Below, piece by piece: positions 36,701-48,000 of a DNA stretch of 64,000 bases. Position numbers and translations under genes: made by a program. The stretch is from Apteryx mantelli (taxonomy: Eukaryota > Chordata > Aves > Apterygiformes > Apterygidae). Numbering within the stretch: the first letter of the stretch is position 1; the number at the start of each line of letters is the position of its first letter. A model generated the notes under the pieces. It was not told where the DNA came from and made no database searches. It saw only the letters and a list, made by a program, of their open reading frames with translations. The stretch spans positions 49,646,425 to 49,710,424 of the forward strand of contig NC_090020.1 in NCBI RefSeq assembly GCF_036417845.1, in the 5' to 3' direction.

Positions 36701-39118
36701 GTTTTATGGGTATTGAGGGAATTCTGTTCAGTTTAACGAACAAATGGTCTCATTAAAGTTAGCAACAGAAACTTCCTTTTACTCAGAGATTGAAGAATTT
36801 TGTTCACAAGAGGTTTTTGTCTCATGATTAGTAGCTCCTACCTTCCACTAAGAAATACTGAGGTTATATACAATACCAGAACAGTTATAACTGCATTCCA
36901 TATCTAGAAATAGGTTCAACTCTTCTGGAAATGGAACTAGGTTATTCTTGTATTGCTTCTAATCTTGTGGTTTAGTGCTTCCACAGCAGGTGCAAGCCTT
37001 GACTGCACCCAGACAGTTCAGCCCCAAAGACTGAGTCCAAAAGGTATCCATAAGACTGTCCAAGAGGCATCAGCCACACAAGGATATTCAGATGTGTGTG
37101 CGTGCACACATACACACACGAACCTTGCTGCAGACTTTCCCAGGCAACAGTCTGAGACCGGTGTAGCTACAGGAGAGGTCACATTACGGCTTTCCTGTGT
37201 AATGGCAATCCTGAGGCTTGGAGGCCATTAAAAGCTGGCTTAGAGGTTCCCTTAGGCAAAGTCCTAACACAGCTAAAGTTTTATCAGAGTTTTATTAGAA
37301 ATAAACTTCTACGAAAAAAAGTCCAAGTTTCAGAGAGCACAAGGTCATCCCACAGCAGTTTTTGCTCCCTCTTCTCTTCAACTGAAAAACTGAACACTCA
37401 TCTCAATATTTTAAGCATTCCTGTTATAAATATATACATACGTATGCACATATTCCTGTAATATATCTGTCATATATTTAAATGAAACATCCATGTTTTT
37501 ACCTGGAAAGAGGACTGCTGCAGAGAATGAGAGATAAAAAAAAGGGCCCCAATTTGAGACATCCTCAACTCCCACCACACAGAATTTTATGAAGAGGCAC
37601 CCTGTGGGAAATATTTTGGTGAAAGAAACCAGAGGGAGGAGATTTCCAGAAATCCAGCTGCTAAAAGTTAGCAAATGCAGGGACTTAACAGCAGCTATGA
37701 TAGCAGACCGTTGTTCCTGCTGCTTCAGCTGCACTGATGGGCTTCTTACACCAACCCTCTTCTCCACAGCCTTTTCATATTAGCCTCATACTTAACCTCA
37801 CACATTTTAATCATTTTTTCTTCCCAGATTCAGACCCTTCTCTCTTTCTTTTCATTGTCCTCGCTTTTCATAGCCATTTAGTTTTTCTTCCTAATTAAAT
37901 CCCACTTCCTAGCCATGGCAAGGCAGGGAGAGGGGAACAATTGTGGGATTAATACATTTGAAGCTATTGCAATGCATCTTCCCATACATACTCTAATTTC
38001 CCTGTTAATTTGTAAGATCTTTAAGGTCTTACTTATGATTAAAGTTATCCAACTCTTCCACTTGCAATAATCAGTTTCATGTAAAACTTTACAATTCTTT
38101 TCCACTTCTGGTAATCTGAATGTTTTGCCAACTTGCAGGCAGTTTTTAAAGCACTTCTGATAAGAGCAGAGAAAGAGGCATAGGTTTATGCTTTATTATA
38201 GAAGCTATCTTGTAATATTGGAAGAAGCAAGGAGAGCCCAAGTACAGAAGTACAAAGAGGCTGAAACTAGTTTAGCAAAAAGACTGGGGTAGGTCATTAT
38301 GGTGAAACTGAGCATAGGAGCAGCCTATACAAGTTACAGACAAATTTCTAGGACAGAGGATATGGAAGAGGTGTTGAAGGGACACATAGAAATTAAATGC
38401 CTAGACAAACAAAATGGAATAAGCATCTGGAGAAATAAAAGCAGTGACCAAGCTGATAAGCCACGATGGACACAAGGAGCCTGGAATAAGGAAGAGCAGA
38501 AATAGAAGCCAACAGTATTTGCAACAGTATGGGTTGGACTCTAGGACTTAGAAAAGGAGTTTAAAGGAAGGAACAAAGGCACTGCTTTGCCAAGCAAGAA
38601 AGGAAGAGGACAAGAGAGGCACAGCTAAGAGAGAAGATTGGGGAAAACAGGGGTTTTAGATGAGCAGGGCTGGAGGACTAGAGCAAAATTAGCAGAAGAC
38701 ATTGTACCTGGTAGCTCACATTACTTGTCAGACCCAAATCTGGATTCCCAAGTATCACTATTTTTGTGTTGTACCATGGAAGCACTACAAACTTCTGGTA
38801 GATTGAGTAGTGGTAGCGAGGTGAAGTTTTTATATGGCTCTTGCTGGGAATCCAGCTAATGCTGCTGGAATTAAATGCTCTGAAGCCAGTGTTCACCTGG
38901 ACTGTTTTTTGTCAGTCTGCGTAGTTTCTTACTAGCTCAGCACAGACATTAGACATGTAGTTTCGATGACAGTGTACTGCAGAGTTAAATTCTTCAACCA
39001 TTCCATAACACCTTACTTTTTCACAGTATGATGAAACCTGCATTTTGTTAAGGTCCACATTACTCTGAGATAAAAGGTCAAGTTCCATTACCCCAGCTTT
39101 AAACAGGGAGAACAAAAC
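33776..39118. other. AT-rich non-coding stretch
   Basis: No identifiable gene. One weak exon candidate (33929-34028) is listed separately. The right end, about 38930-39118, may contain the U3 part of the LTR ending at 39175 (a GATAAAAGG TATA-like motif near 39067), but no 5' boundary can be shown. Confidence 0.55.
33929..34028 (-). CDS. Candidate internal exon, unknown protein
   Basis: The minus strand has a very strong acceptor (CTCTCTCCCCTCCCCGCAG) and strong donor (GGAGAG/GTAAGG) 100 bp apart. One frame is open throughout, entering with two bases and leaving two, with a reading that includes MKMVSLNDVERAGYME. No family recognised. Splice-site quality is the best among the candidates, but chance pseudo-exons cannot be excluded. 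Confidence 0.25.
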
Positions 39119-39175
39119 AATAAACATAGCGCTGCTTCCCTCTTACGAGTGAAGTGCATCACTCCTTTCACGACA
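39119..39175 (+). mobile_element. LTR 3' end (R/U5-like) of second ERV
   Basis: It begins with AATAAA and ends CGACA, 3 bp before a TGGCG... primer-site-like sequence. It matches, in inverted orientation, the left end of the LTR at 41398-42078, including the shared GCTGCTTCCCTCTTACGA block. Sequence upstream of 39119 does not match that LTR, so its U3 is different or replaced. Confidence 0.65.
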
Positions 39176-39178
39176 AAT

Positions 39179-39194
39179 TGGCGTAGTCGGCATG
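39179..39194 (+). other. Probable primer binding site of second ERV
   Basis: TGGCGTAGTCGGCATG starts 3 bp after the LTR end and begins with the required TGG. The matching tRNA was not identified. Confidence 0.4.
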
Positions 39195-39312
39195 TTGGCA
39201 GTGGTATCACCAATTATTTACAGAGGCATGGAGTGGACCCGAGTCCCAACTTCTCAGAATAGTGGGCTCGTGATTACTTGCATAATTGGGAAGCTGTTGA
39301 AGATACTTAAAA

Positions 39313-39705
39313 GTGGCTAGGGGCCATGCAAAGGACAGAAAAGGGAGAGGTGTTATCTGCAAAATGCTAGGTACCTGTTTAGAAGCTGCCTATCGAGAGC
39401 GGCAGAGTGAAATAGATGGCAGGACAGCAACTGAGTTGTTACTGTCCTCGCAAATTGAACAGCTGCAGAAACACTTACAGGAGGAAAAAGAGAAAGGGCA
39501 AGAATTAGGAAGAAAAACATTAGTCCTAGGCATTCCCAGAGCTGCGATTCAAGGTCAGCTTATTGGCATTATCTTGAATCTAACTGAGGTAGCCCAGAAA
39601 CGAGGTAACGGTAAAGGGAGGGAGCATCTTTTGACCCCCTGGTGCCTGTTCCTAGGAAGGGAGACAATGCCTTCCTCCCCCTTAGGGGGGAATCGCTGGA
39701 CATGA
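39313..39705 (+). pseudogene. Second ERV, gag-like frame with coiled coil
   Basis: This frame is open for 130 codons; the first in-frame ATG is at 39364. Residues about 37-70 (QIEQLQKHLQEEKEKG and flanks) are heptad-like, Glu/Lys/Gln-rich and likely coiled coil. No capsid homology region or zinc knuckle is seen, so it is far shorter than a normal Gag. Its place between a primer site and a protease frame is what marks it as gag-derived. Confidence in the exact family is low. Confidence 0.45.
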
Positions 39706-39721
39706 AGCCAAAAAATGAGTA

Positions 39722-40114
39722 GTGCCCGGACGGCAATTGGGCCTGCCTGTCCAGCAAGTGGAGGCTTATCAGTGGATAAGTGATAGTGGCCCATATATTT
39801 TGATTCCAGCTGGTCTTCAAGGACAACTGGTAAAGTTTCTAGTAGATACGGGAGCACAAATTTCAATACTGACACAAGATGCCGAGAAGCTGGGTGTGCG
39901 ACCCGGATGGCAAAGAGTTAAGATTACTGGTGTGGATGGAGCAAGTGTTGTGTGCCAAACTGCCAAGGTCAATTTACAGCTCCCAGGTGAGAAGCGTATG
40001 TCTACTGCTAAAGTTGCTGATGCTAATCAACTTAACTATGAACAAGGAAATCACCGATTGGCCTTGGTCTCACGCTCGTGTGCAACACACAGGGAGCATG
40101 GGACTGAATTCTAA
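39722..40114 (+). pseudogene. Second ERV, retropepsin-like protease frame
   Basis: A 130-codon frame carries FLVDTGAQISIL (active-site Asp at 39845-39847), followed by strands typical of a retroviral aspartic protease. There is no clear second ILGRD-type motif, and the sequence then runs out of homology. It lies in a different frame from the upstream gag-like ORF, with a 16-bp gap. No ATG of its own. Non-functional remnant. Confidence 0.75.
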
Positions 40115-40337
40115 CACAGGCCTAAACTTGGCAACAGTGGTTATGCATGGGACTTAAGTTTACTTGGAAAATGAATGGAACTGGCATAGCACAAACAGAC
40201 TTCCTCAACTGCTGAGAAAGATAGGACACGACATAAAAATAGGATGCAGAATGATTGATGGACCCACTCATGAGTAGGCAATCCAAATCTAGGCAACTGA
40301 AGTAAAAACAGGGACAAAGCAGAGGGAAAACTGTGCC
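40115..40337 (+). other. Remnant between pro and env of second ERV (pol missing)
   Basis: Only about 220 bp separate the protease-like and envelope-like frames, with no RT, RNase H or integrase motif. Almost all of pol has been deleted or was never present in this copy. Confidence 0.6.
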
Positions 40338-41246
40338 ATGGAAAAATTGGACTGTTGGTGCAATTTTACAATAGTCCAGCTAGTTTTTGTGGTTTGTCTC
40401 TGGGTTCATCACAGGGTGGGGCTATCATTTGAATTTAAGATTAGCATTACTGAGTTTAGGTACCAATTAATTGTAAATGCACTTGATGTGGCCCAATATA
40501 ATGTTTCTCTAGCTGTTAGTTGTGTCCAAGCTCAACTATGGATGCAATCTATGGTAGCAGCAATTATAAGAGAGGGTGAGGACAGAACCTTACCCACTGA
40601 AATTCAAAAGGTAATTTGGGATAACGCAACCAAATTTGAAAGGGAATTTCAATCTTGGTGGCATTTAGTCAATTTCATTTATGACCCCATCAACAATAAG
40701 GCTATGGCTTTTGTTTTAACAATACACAATGCTCTGGTATACACCATATACCCAATCATTGCACTGGGATTAAATCACAATGGCACTATACTCTATCCGA
40801 TAGGACACAGAGTGTGGGCCCAGCGAAACGGAAACAAATGGCAAACTATCGATGTTAACGCATGTATTGTACAGGAACAACAAGGCTTTATTTGTGACAG
40901 TAATACCATCAAAGCCCAAGATGTTTGTCTTGATACTGAACAGAATGTTCGTCATTTTAAAATACATCCAGACGAAACCCCTGCAATTGTACTTGTCTAC
41001 CTTGGAAATGGATGCGTTTGCACGAGAACCCTTTGTGATTCTATACTTGCAGATAACATCCCTATAGATATGAGCAATCATTCCAATATTTGTGTTTGTA
41101 ATTTCACTGAAATTGTCGAATGTGACTTTAATTATTCCGCTCCTGTTACGTCTTATCAATTGTTACAATCTAATTATACACTGAATCAAGACTTATTGCC
41201 TTCTCCCATTGGCATGAATCTTATGTTGGTGAAAAACCTGCTATGA
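40338..41246 (+). pseudogene. Second ERV, truncated envelope-like glycoprotein
   Basis: A 302-codon frame starts at a true ATG. A hydrophobic segment (about residues 13-24) is followed by a helical Gln/Ala-rich region, a QSWWHLVNF motif, at least seven N-X-S/T glycosylation sites and many cysteines in CVC and CxC arrangements. This looks like the surface-exposed part of a retroviral Env, probably mostly TM ectodomain. No C-terminal membrane anchor is present before the stop. A further coding-like stretch follows in another frame up to the LTR boundary at 41397. The Env lineage is not determined; Env identity is inferred from composition and position after gag and pro. Confidence 0.55.
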
Positions 41247-41397
41247 CACAATGACCTACATTGACTGCTGAAATGCACTTGAGACAATGGACAAGACTCT
41301 GATCATGGTTCATCATGATACAGAAGAGATGCACCATGTTCTGGAAAGAGTGAAAAAGAATGGAGAACATCCTTCGTGGGAAACTCTTCTTGGACGG

Positions 41398-42078
41398 TGT
41401 TGCAAAAGGAGTGAGGCACTTCCTTCGTAAGAGGGAAGCAGCACTATGTTTATTGCAGTAAGACAACGACTTAACAAAGTTCAATCGTAAATAAGAACGA
41501 TTTAATGAGGTTCAATTGGCAAGGTTCACTCAGTTATTTACTGCATGAAGGACAGGGTCAGATGCGTGTGCAATGGAGACCCTCCCATTGAGTCACGAGG
41601 TTCAGACCGGACCCCCTTGCTTTCTAAACTCCTTCGGAGAGGAGCCTAGGTGCGGCTGGATCCAGTCCTAGTCTCAGACTTGGTCAACGGTTTATGTCTA
41701 AGGGACTATGTGCGCAATTAGTCAGAGATATAACCCAGCAAAGTTTCGTGAAGTTCACAAAAGTTCAGCATGCTATTAATCACTTATTGAGGATCTGTCG
41801 CGGGTAAGGAATCTCTCAACCTCGAGGAGTAACCTTGAGAGGTGTCCCTGCTCAAGGGGAGGTTCTGCAGTGCAGCCCGCTGCTGTGCGGGAAAGCTCAA
41901 GGGGCTCTGGGCTGCCCCCTGTTTATGGGGGGGGGGAGATGATTGACTCAGTCATATTTGCATGCTAGACAGGCCTTGGCACATGCTCAACTAGCCCCTA
42001 CCTACATGCTGTTTACAGGGAGGTCAGCTTGAGGGGAAGAGAGCACATCAGTGGGGGGGAAAGGAGCACACCATCACA
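41398..42078 (-). mobile_element. Inverted LTR, 681 bp, abutting the env remnant
   Basis: On the minus strand it begins TGTGATGGTGTG and ends TTTTGCAACA, with AATAAA at 41454-41449. Its last ~57 bp match the LTR end at 39119-39175 but in the opposite direction. The U3-like part holds an ATTTGCAT octamer (41956-41963), a TGACTCAGTCA AP-1-type site (41944-41954) and a G10 run. No direct target duplication is seen; the flanks are GGAC (ending 41395) and GTCC (42079-42082), which are inverted. The boundaries rest on the TG/CA ends and the shared U5, so the right edge is less sure. Confidence 0.6.
41478..41767 (+). promoter_or_regulatory. Cluster of six RGTTCA hormone-receptor-like half-sites in LTR
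   Basis: AGTTCA or GGTTCA occurs at 41478, 41509, 41523, 41599, 41752 and 41762, all in the same direction. The last two form a direct repeat with 4-bp spacing. RGTTCA is a known nuclear-receptor half-site variant; binding here is inference only. Confidence 0.35.
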
Positions 42079-45000
42079 GTCCTTTATTAAATCTATCCTG
42101 TTTAACCCCTTATGAACCTCGAGTGTCTCTCTCCACCAGTATCCGACCCTCTTGCCCACCTTGCGGTCACACTTGGCTTTCAATGTTGTATCTGGGCATA
42201 TTTAGGACTGTATATTTATATTAAAGGATTAACTTTTCATGAAACAACTGTTATTATTAACGTATCTTTCAACTCTAAGCTACCACTTAAAAACTACACA
42301 TATCTCTGGAGAAACCTTATGGGAGAAATATCAACATTTGAGCTATGACCCTTTATCTTTCATCCTGGAAAAATTTTAGCTTCTTGAGTAAAAAAAGTGT
42401 TCTGTCTTCCTGCAATGCACTATAGTTTTGTCTTCTACAATATATCTTGCACTTATGATTGGGTATTAGCAAATGGTTTGTTGTGGGTGGCAGGTACAGA
42501 GTCAATGTCTGACAAATCCTTCTGGATTAAACGTTTAACATACTGTCTGTCATTAAGAAAGTCAAGGACCAAAACTTGAGTCCCAAAGACAGGATGGCAC
42601 TGCCCAGTGTGGAACAAATGCAGATGCCACTTGTTCTGCACTCTCTGATCTTCCTCAAGCGATTTTTGCCTTGCTCTGGAGTAATTCAAATAAATGTGAG
42701 GGAAACATAATAGAATACTAAATTCTCCTGACTCTCCTTACTGACTCCGCCATGACCACTTTGCTTTCTGTCTACTAAGACCTATCAAAGGGAACCATTA
42801 TTCAGTTTGTTCAATGGAAAAATTAAATTTACGCATTTGCAAGGAATTGCTTTTGAGCAGGAGGGGAGAACAGAGAATGTTTATGAATCCAATTATCATC
42901 CATTGAATTCATCACAACAACAAAGGTGAAAAATGTTCAAAAATAATTCTCTGAAGCTCCATTAACAATAACTTTTGAAAATATAAAACCCTCTCTCTGT
43001 AATCACCTTTTGGTTTTGGCTATTGGCTGTCTAAAGGAAGGAAATAAACAAAAGTTGTGGTAAAAATCTGTTCCTGAAAAAAATAAAAAGAGCTTGAAAG
43101 GAAATCTGTTTGGCCAGCTTCTAAATTAACTCCCTTCTGTATATCAACTAATCTGTAAAGTTTTACCAATTATGACCCTTTCTTTCTAAACCACAGGCTA
43201 AAACTGTCAGTTTTGCCTCGCTGCTTCCAGCTATCCTTCCCAGTATAGTATCCTTTTTTTTTCTCCCAGCTTTTCAGCACTAAGCATAACTACAACACAT
43301 AGCCCAGAACTCCAGCACAGATCTGAAAGCATTTATTTCAGTATGATATAAAAACTGACAAATCAAATTCTGTATCATTTACAAGATATATACTTATGGG
43401 TTTTAGATTTTTATTGCCTTGGAAAGTCATATGAAATCTGCTCACATGCAATAATTTAAAGGAAAATTGCCAACTTGAATTTTTTAATAGACTAATCTTT
43501 CTAAAACACCATTTTATGATAATATACTGTCAAAAGCACAGTATTTCCTGATTCTTTGAATGCTACATTCTCCCTGTGTAAAAAAGAATCAGGGATTTAT
43601 CTGCTCCTCATTTGTTATTTAGCAAATAAAGCTCGAAGCCATGAGCATTTAGGAAATCCAGCTAATACAGAACCCCAGAACACATTTACTCAGGAATAAG
43701 AACTACCATAAGTCCACTGAATTTCTCTAACTAGCTCTGCAGGTAGCATGGACGGTATGCTCATTTGACCTTCTCCTGACTGCTGTAAGTTTACGGACGC
43801 ATATGTCAAGAAAATAAACCAAAGCAAAACAAGTCTGCCCTTCTTTAGGGCCATGATGAGGAAAATAAAAAACAAACTACATATGAAAAACATTAGGTAG
43901 AATGAGAGATGCTTGTATACCACAACATTGAAGGTGCTGTAAGAATATTTTTGTTCTTCAATTCTGGAATGTCTCTCATGAGAGGCTATATCCATGCAAA
44001 ACCTCTAGTACATCAGAGGTTTCACAGATCTTAACCATCTACAAGAAAGGGAAGCCACACTAAAGATCCATAGTTGAGATACTAAGAAAGTACAAAGAAA
44101 AAAAAAAAAGAGAGAGAGAAAAATAGCACTTCTCATTTTTCACTGATGAGATTTTTAAGTAGTACTTCTAGCAATGCTAACTACAAGAATTTTGGACAGA
44201 GATATGGTATCTGAAGCATCCCTTTAGTTTCAAATTTAATATTCATGAAGTATGAATTATATAAAAATACTGCTGATTTCAGAGTATCTGTTCTATTTAG
44301 TCTGTCACCTTACCTTTATCAATATATGCCAGCCACTAGATCCATGACCCTGACATTTTATTGCAAAGATACTTCTACAGTAAGTGACACATTGACTATG
44401 ATTTCCATTATCCCACAGACAGTGTATTTATACGCACCTTCACAGCACAACCCTCTTATGCTGCGTTCACAAATCAATATAGGAATGCAACCAAATGGCT
44501 ACTCATCTATAATAGCCAATAAGAGGGGAAATACAGAAAATAAAAAGTAACTATACAGTTGGTTGGAAATTTTCTACCAAAATATTTATTATCAAAAAGC
44601 AGGGACTTGTCAAAGCCCTGCTGCTGTGTAGGAGGCACACTGTCTGGCTCCTGAGGGAAACTTGTCCGGTTCCCCACCTACACGCCTGTAGGCTTTTGAG
44701 GGATTTCTTAAGGCCACAGGGCTAGTCTGGCTCTGTAAATGGAAACTTCTCCAAGGGCAGATGATGAAGGTTTCCAGCACATATTAAGAGCTCTTCAGAA
44801 GATTTTTTGGCTTTGAGTTTTCCAAGTTTTTTTTTTGGAAGGCCTTTTTTCTGAGGGATTTTTCTTGTTTTTAGCAGTAGTTTTTATTCATTTGAGACTG
44901 GGTTCCCTCCATCTCGCAGAAATGTCCGTCTCTCCCTGGAACGAATTGGAAATTGTGAGTTTTGACCAGCTCTCACACGGAGTGGATAAGCAGTCATTAC

Positions 45001-48000
45001 TGCTGAGTGGTCTCTCGGCATGCCCTCACAAAGCATTACTGCACTCTGGGAGGGGAAACCGATAGAGAAAATATTGCAAATGCTCCTGCTAGTCTAATGA
45101 AGGGAGAGGCAAAAACAGGCACCTGGATCTCTTGGCTTATTCCTAGCCTGTAGCTACGCTTGTGCTACTGCTAGGGGAGAATGAAATGAGACAAAAATAG
45201 ATATGAAAAACACAGACTGACTCTGTTAGCCAGAGGAAGCCATCACTATATTAGTGGTTAGGGCACAACAACAGGGACCTTAGAAATGAACATTTTACAG
45301 TTTCTTACAGCTCCCTAGAAATGCAGAAACATTGTCCATCATTTACCCCCAGATAGTTTATTTTAATTAAATTTGGAGTATACCATAGGCACCATCTTGT
45401 TTGTCCCGCTGCCCAAGGAAACAAATTAGAATACTTCCTGAAAAATCCTGTTCCAGCTACAGTCATTCACAGTTTACAAACACTATTGCAGCTTTGTTCA
45501 CATACAAATATCAGGTCAAATAAATTTGCTTTAACCTACCTACAGATCATAAGCCAAATCCTCATCATTTCACTACTCACAAACAGCAGTAGAAGGCATC
45601 TCTACCAGCTAGAGACCACTGATATTTCAGAGCTTTATCACCTTATGCCATGATCACATGAGATTGCAGCCCAAGAGAAGCTAGGCCCTTCCTCCTTCCC
45701 CCTGCAAAGGGGTAGGGAGAAACAGGTGCTTTCATTTACACCAGTGAAACCTAAATTCTACACACATGTCAGCTGGTTTGTGCTGCCCCCCCACCCCCAG
45801 CTCCAGGTGCTGCTTGCACCTGCTGACCCAACTCTAGTCACGTGAAGGGAGCAGCCACAGTGGCATCAGCAGCCATCTGGATATGGGCATTTTTGTCCCT
45901 TCTTGGCACTCAGGAGGGGCACCCCAGAGTTTTTCAGTTCATCTTCTTCTTACCGTGACTCTGCATGTGATTTCTACTGGCAAATGAGAAGTAGATGCAT
46001 GTAACAGCATTCATATAAAGGGGACTGAGAATATCCAGGGAATATCCAGGGGCTGCTCAGTTGTAGAAATTTAAAGATTAGCTCTGCTTGAGAAATTTTC
46101 TTATCATTTTTTATTGGGAAATAATTTTTCTGTAAAATCATGAAAAACCTACTTCTCTATTTCTAATGGAATTTTTAAGAGTTCCTGTCCAAACACACAA
46201 CTTTATGTTGTCATTGGTATTTTGATTTATTACTCTGATTTGGAAGAAAAGAACCTCAAGTGTTGAAATATTAGAATTTCCCATGAATGAAAATCCTTAT
46301 TTTTGCTGCTTTTTTAAAATTTTCTTTCTTGTCAACACTGAACCAGTGCATTCAATTTGACATTAAGTGTATCTGAGTGGTCTGCTGGGCTATCAGAAAA
46401 ATTATTTAACTTCACAAGAAGAGAGCAAACAGGGCCAGAAGTACAGGCTAGTAGATTTTGCTCCCTTAAGAACAGCACAGCTCTAGGAAGATGCATTTAG
46501 GCAAATAATCAGCTAAAGCTGAACAGCAGTTTCTGCATTTCCTGAAGAAGTCAAGCAGAGAACAAAACTCAGAGACAACTGCTTAGAAAGTTTTGCATAA
46601 ATTAGTATCCAAGGGATGCACAAACACTGAACAGAGAAACTTGAAAAATTTCATCCCACCACTGACAAAAACATTTTTCATTTAATTTGTAAGTGGTATT
46701 TTCACCACAGAGGTGAAATATATAAGGATAGGGCAAAAAGGATTTTATAAAGCCATAATAAACTGGAATTACAGTAGAACTTAGTCCCAATGTGCCAGTG
46801 GGACTAGGAGCTTAAAGCTGTGCCAGAATTTTGCCGAGCAAACTAAAAAGACACAGCCCATGATGAATACTGAACCTCAGCACTTAATGCTGTTTGGCTG
46901 CCTTTAAAATGAAAATACTTTACGTTTCAACCAGTACAGTAAGCTCAAGGATAGGCCTAACTATTGCCTAGGTTACCTCACATCATTCTTCAAAAAAGCT
47001 AGCACATCTGGTGCTTCTGTAGTATTGTCTCCCTTCTGGAATTATTTTTTTACTCTATAAAAGGCCACTCAAAATCTCTGTTTTGTACTCAATAAATTAA
47101 CTGTGCTTACAACAAGCTACCGTAATGACGCTGTCAGATGTCTCTAGGCTCAAATCCTGTCTAGTTCTTCCCCATCATTTTCCATTCCTCACACACTCGC
47201 CTCCAGGCTCACGGTCCTTTATTTATCTCCTATTTAAATCTTCTACTAAAACTACATCTTCAATCTTTAGGTCCCAAAGATAAAGATCTCTCCTCAAAAG
47301 ATTTCTGTTGCCGAGGGAGGGACATGCTGCCACTCCATCAACAAAACCCTCAGCATCCCACGGCCCACATATGCTCTCAGGGACTGAACTCGGCTGCCAT
47401 TGCATCCTCTGGTCACCTCAGGGCTTCCCACGACCGAGAACCAAGTGAGTGAGGGCTGCATGGAGGGAGAGCGGGTGCCACACAAAGCCTCCGAAAATCC
47501 TCTGGGGATTCCCAAGGCCTTTGTACGCTTAAAATTCAAGCATGCAAACTGCTTCCAAGAATAAATCACAGCCAAAGATACTCTGGGTCTTATTCTGTTC
47601 CTTCTGAATTGCGTTCTCTGAAGACACTGACTTTTATGAATAGCACTTTTATATACTTTGTTTTCTCATCAAAAGGAATTATTGAAATGTTTCAGTTAAA
47701 TGCAATGTGCTATTGCAAGATAAAGGATGAGATTAATAAGTGAGATTTCAGTAATTTTTACATGGGAAAAAATGAGATGCAGATTCAAACACTGAATATT
47801 TCCAAGCAAATTCACCACAGCAATTAAAAAGCTGGCCAACTATTATCGCCAAGAGTAGTGAATTATACCACATCTCATGCAAAAAGATGGCTTTCCCAGA
47901 AACAAAAATGTATTCATTAATTTTTAAAAAGTATTATCAAAAATCATTTTAATAAAATTATTTTGTGCCATATACAAAAATGATATTACAAGTTCGTTAT

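Noticed and set aside
39313..41246. Assignment of the second ERV to the avian ENS-1/ERNI (Soprano) family because of its coiled coil and octamer-bearing LTR
   Set aside because: The idea rests on general resemblance from memory; no diagnostic sequence could be confirmed.
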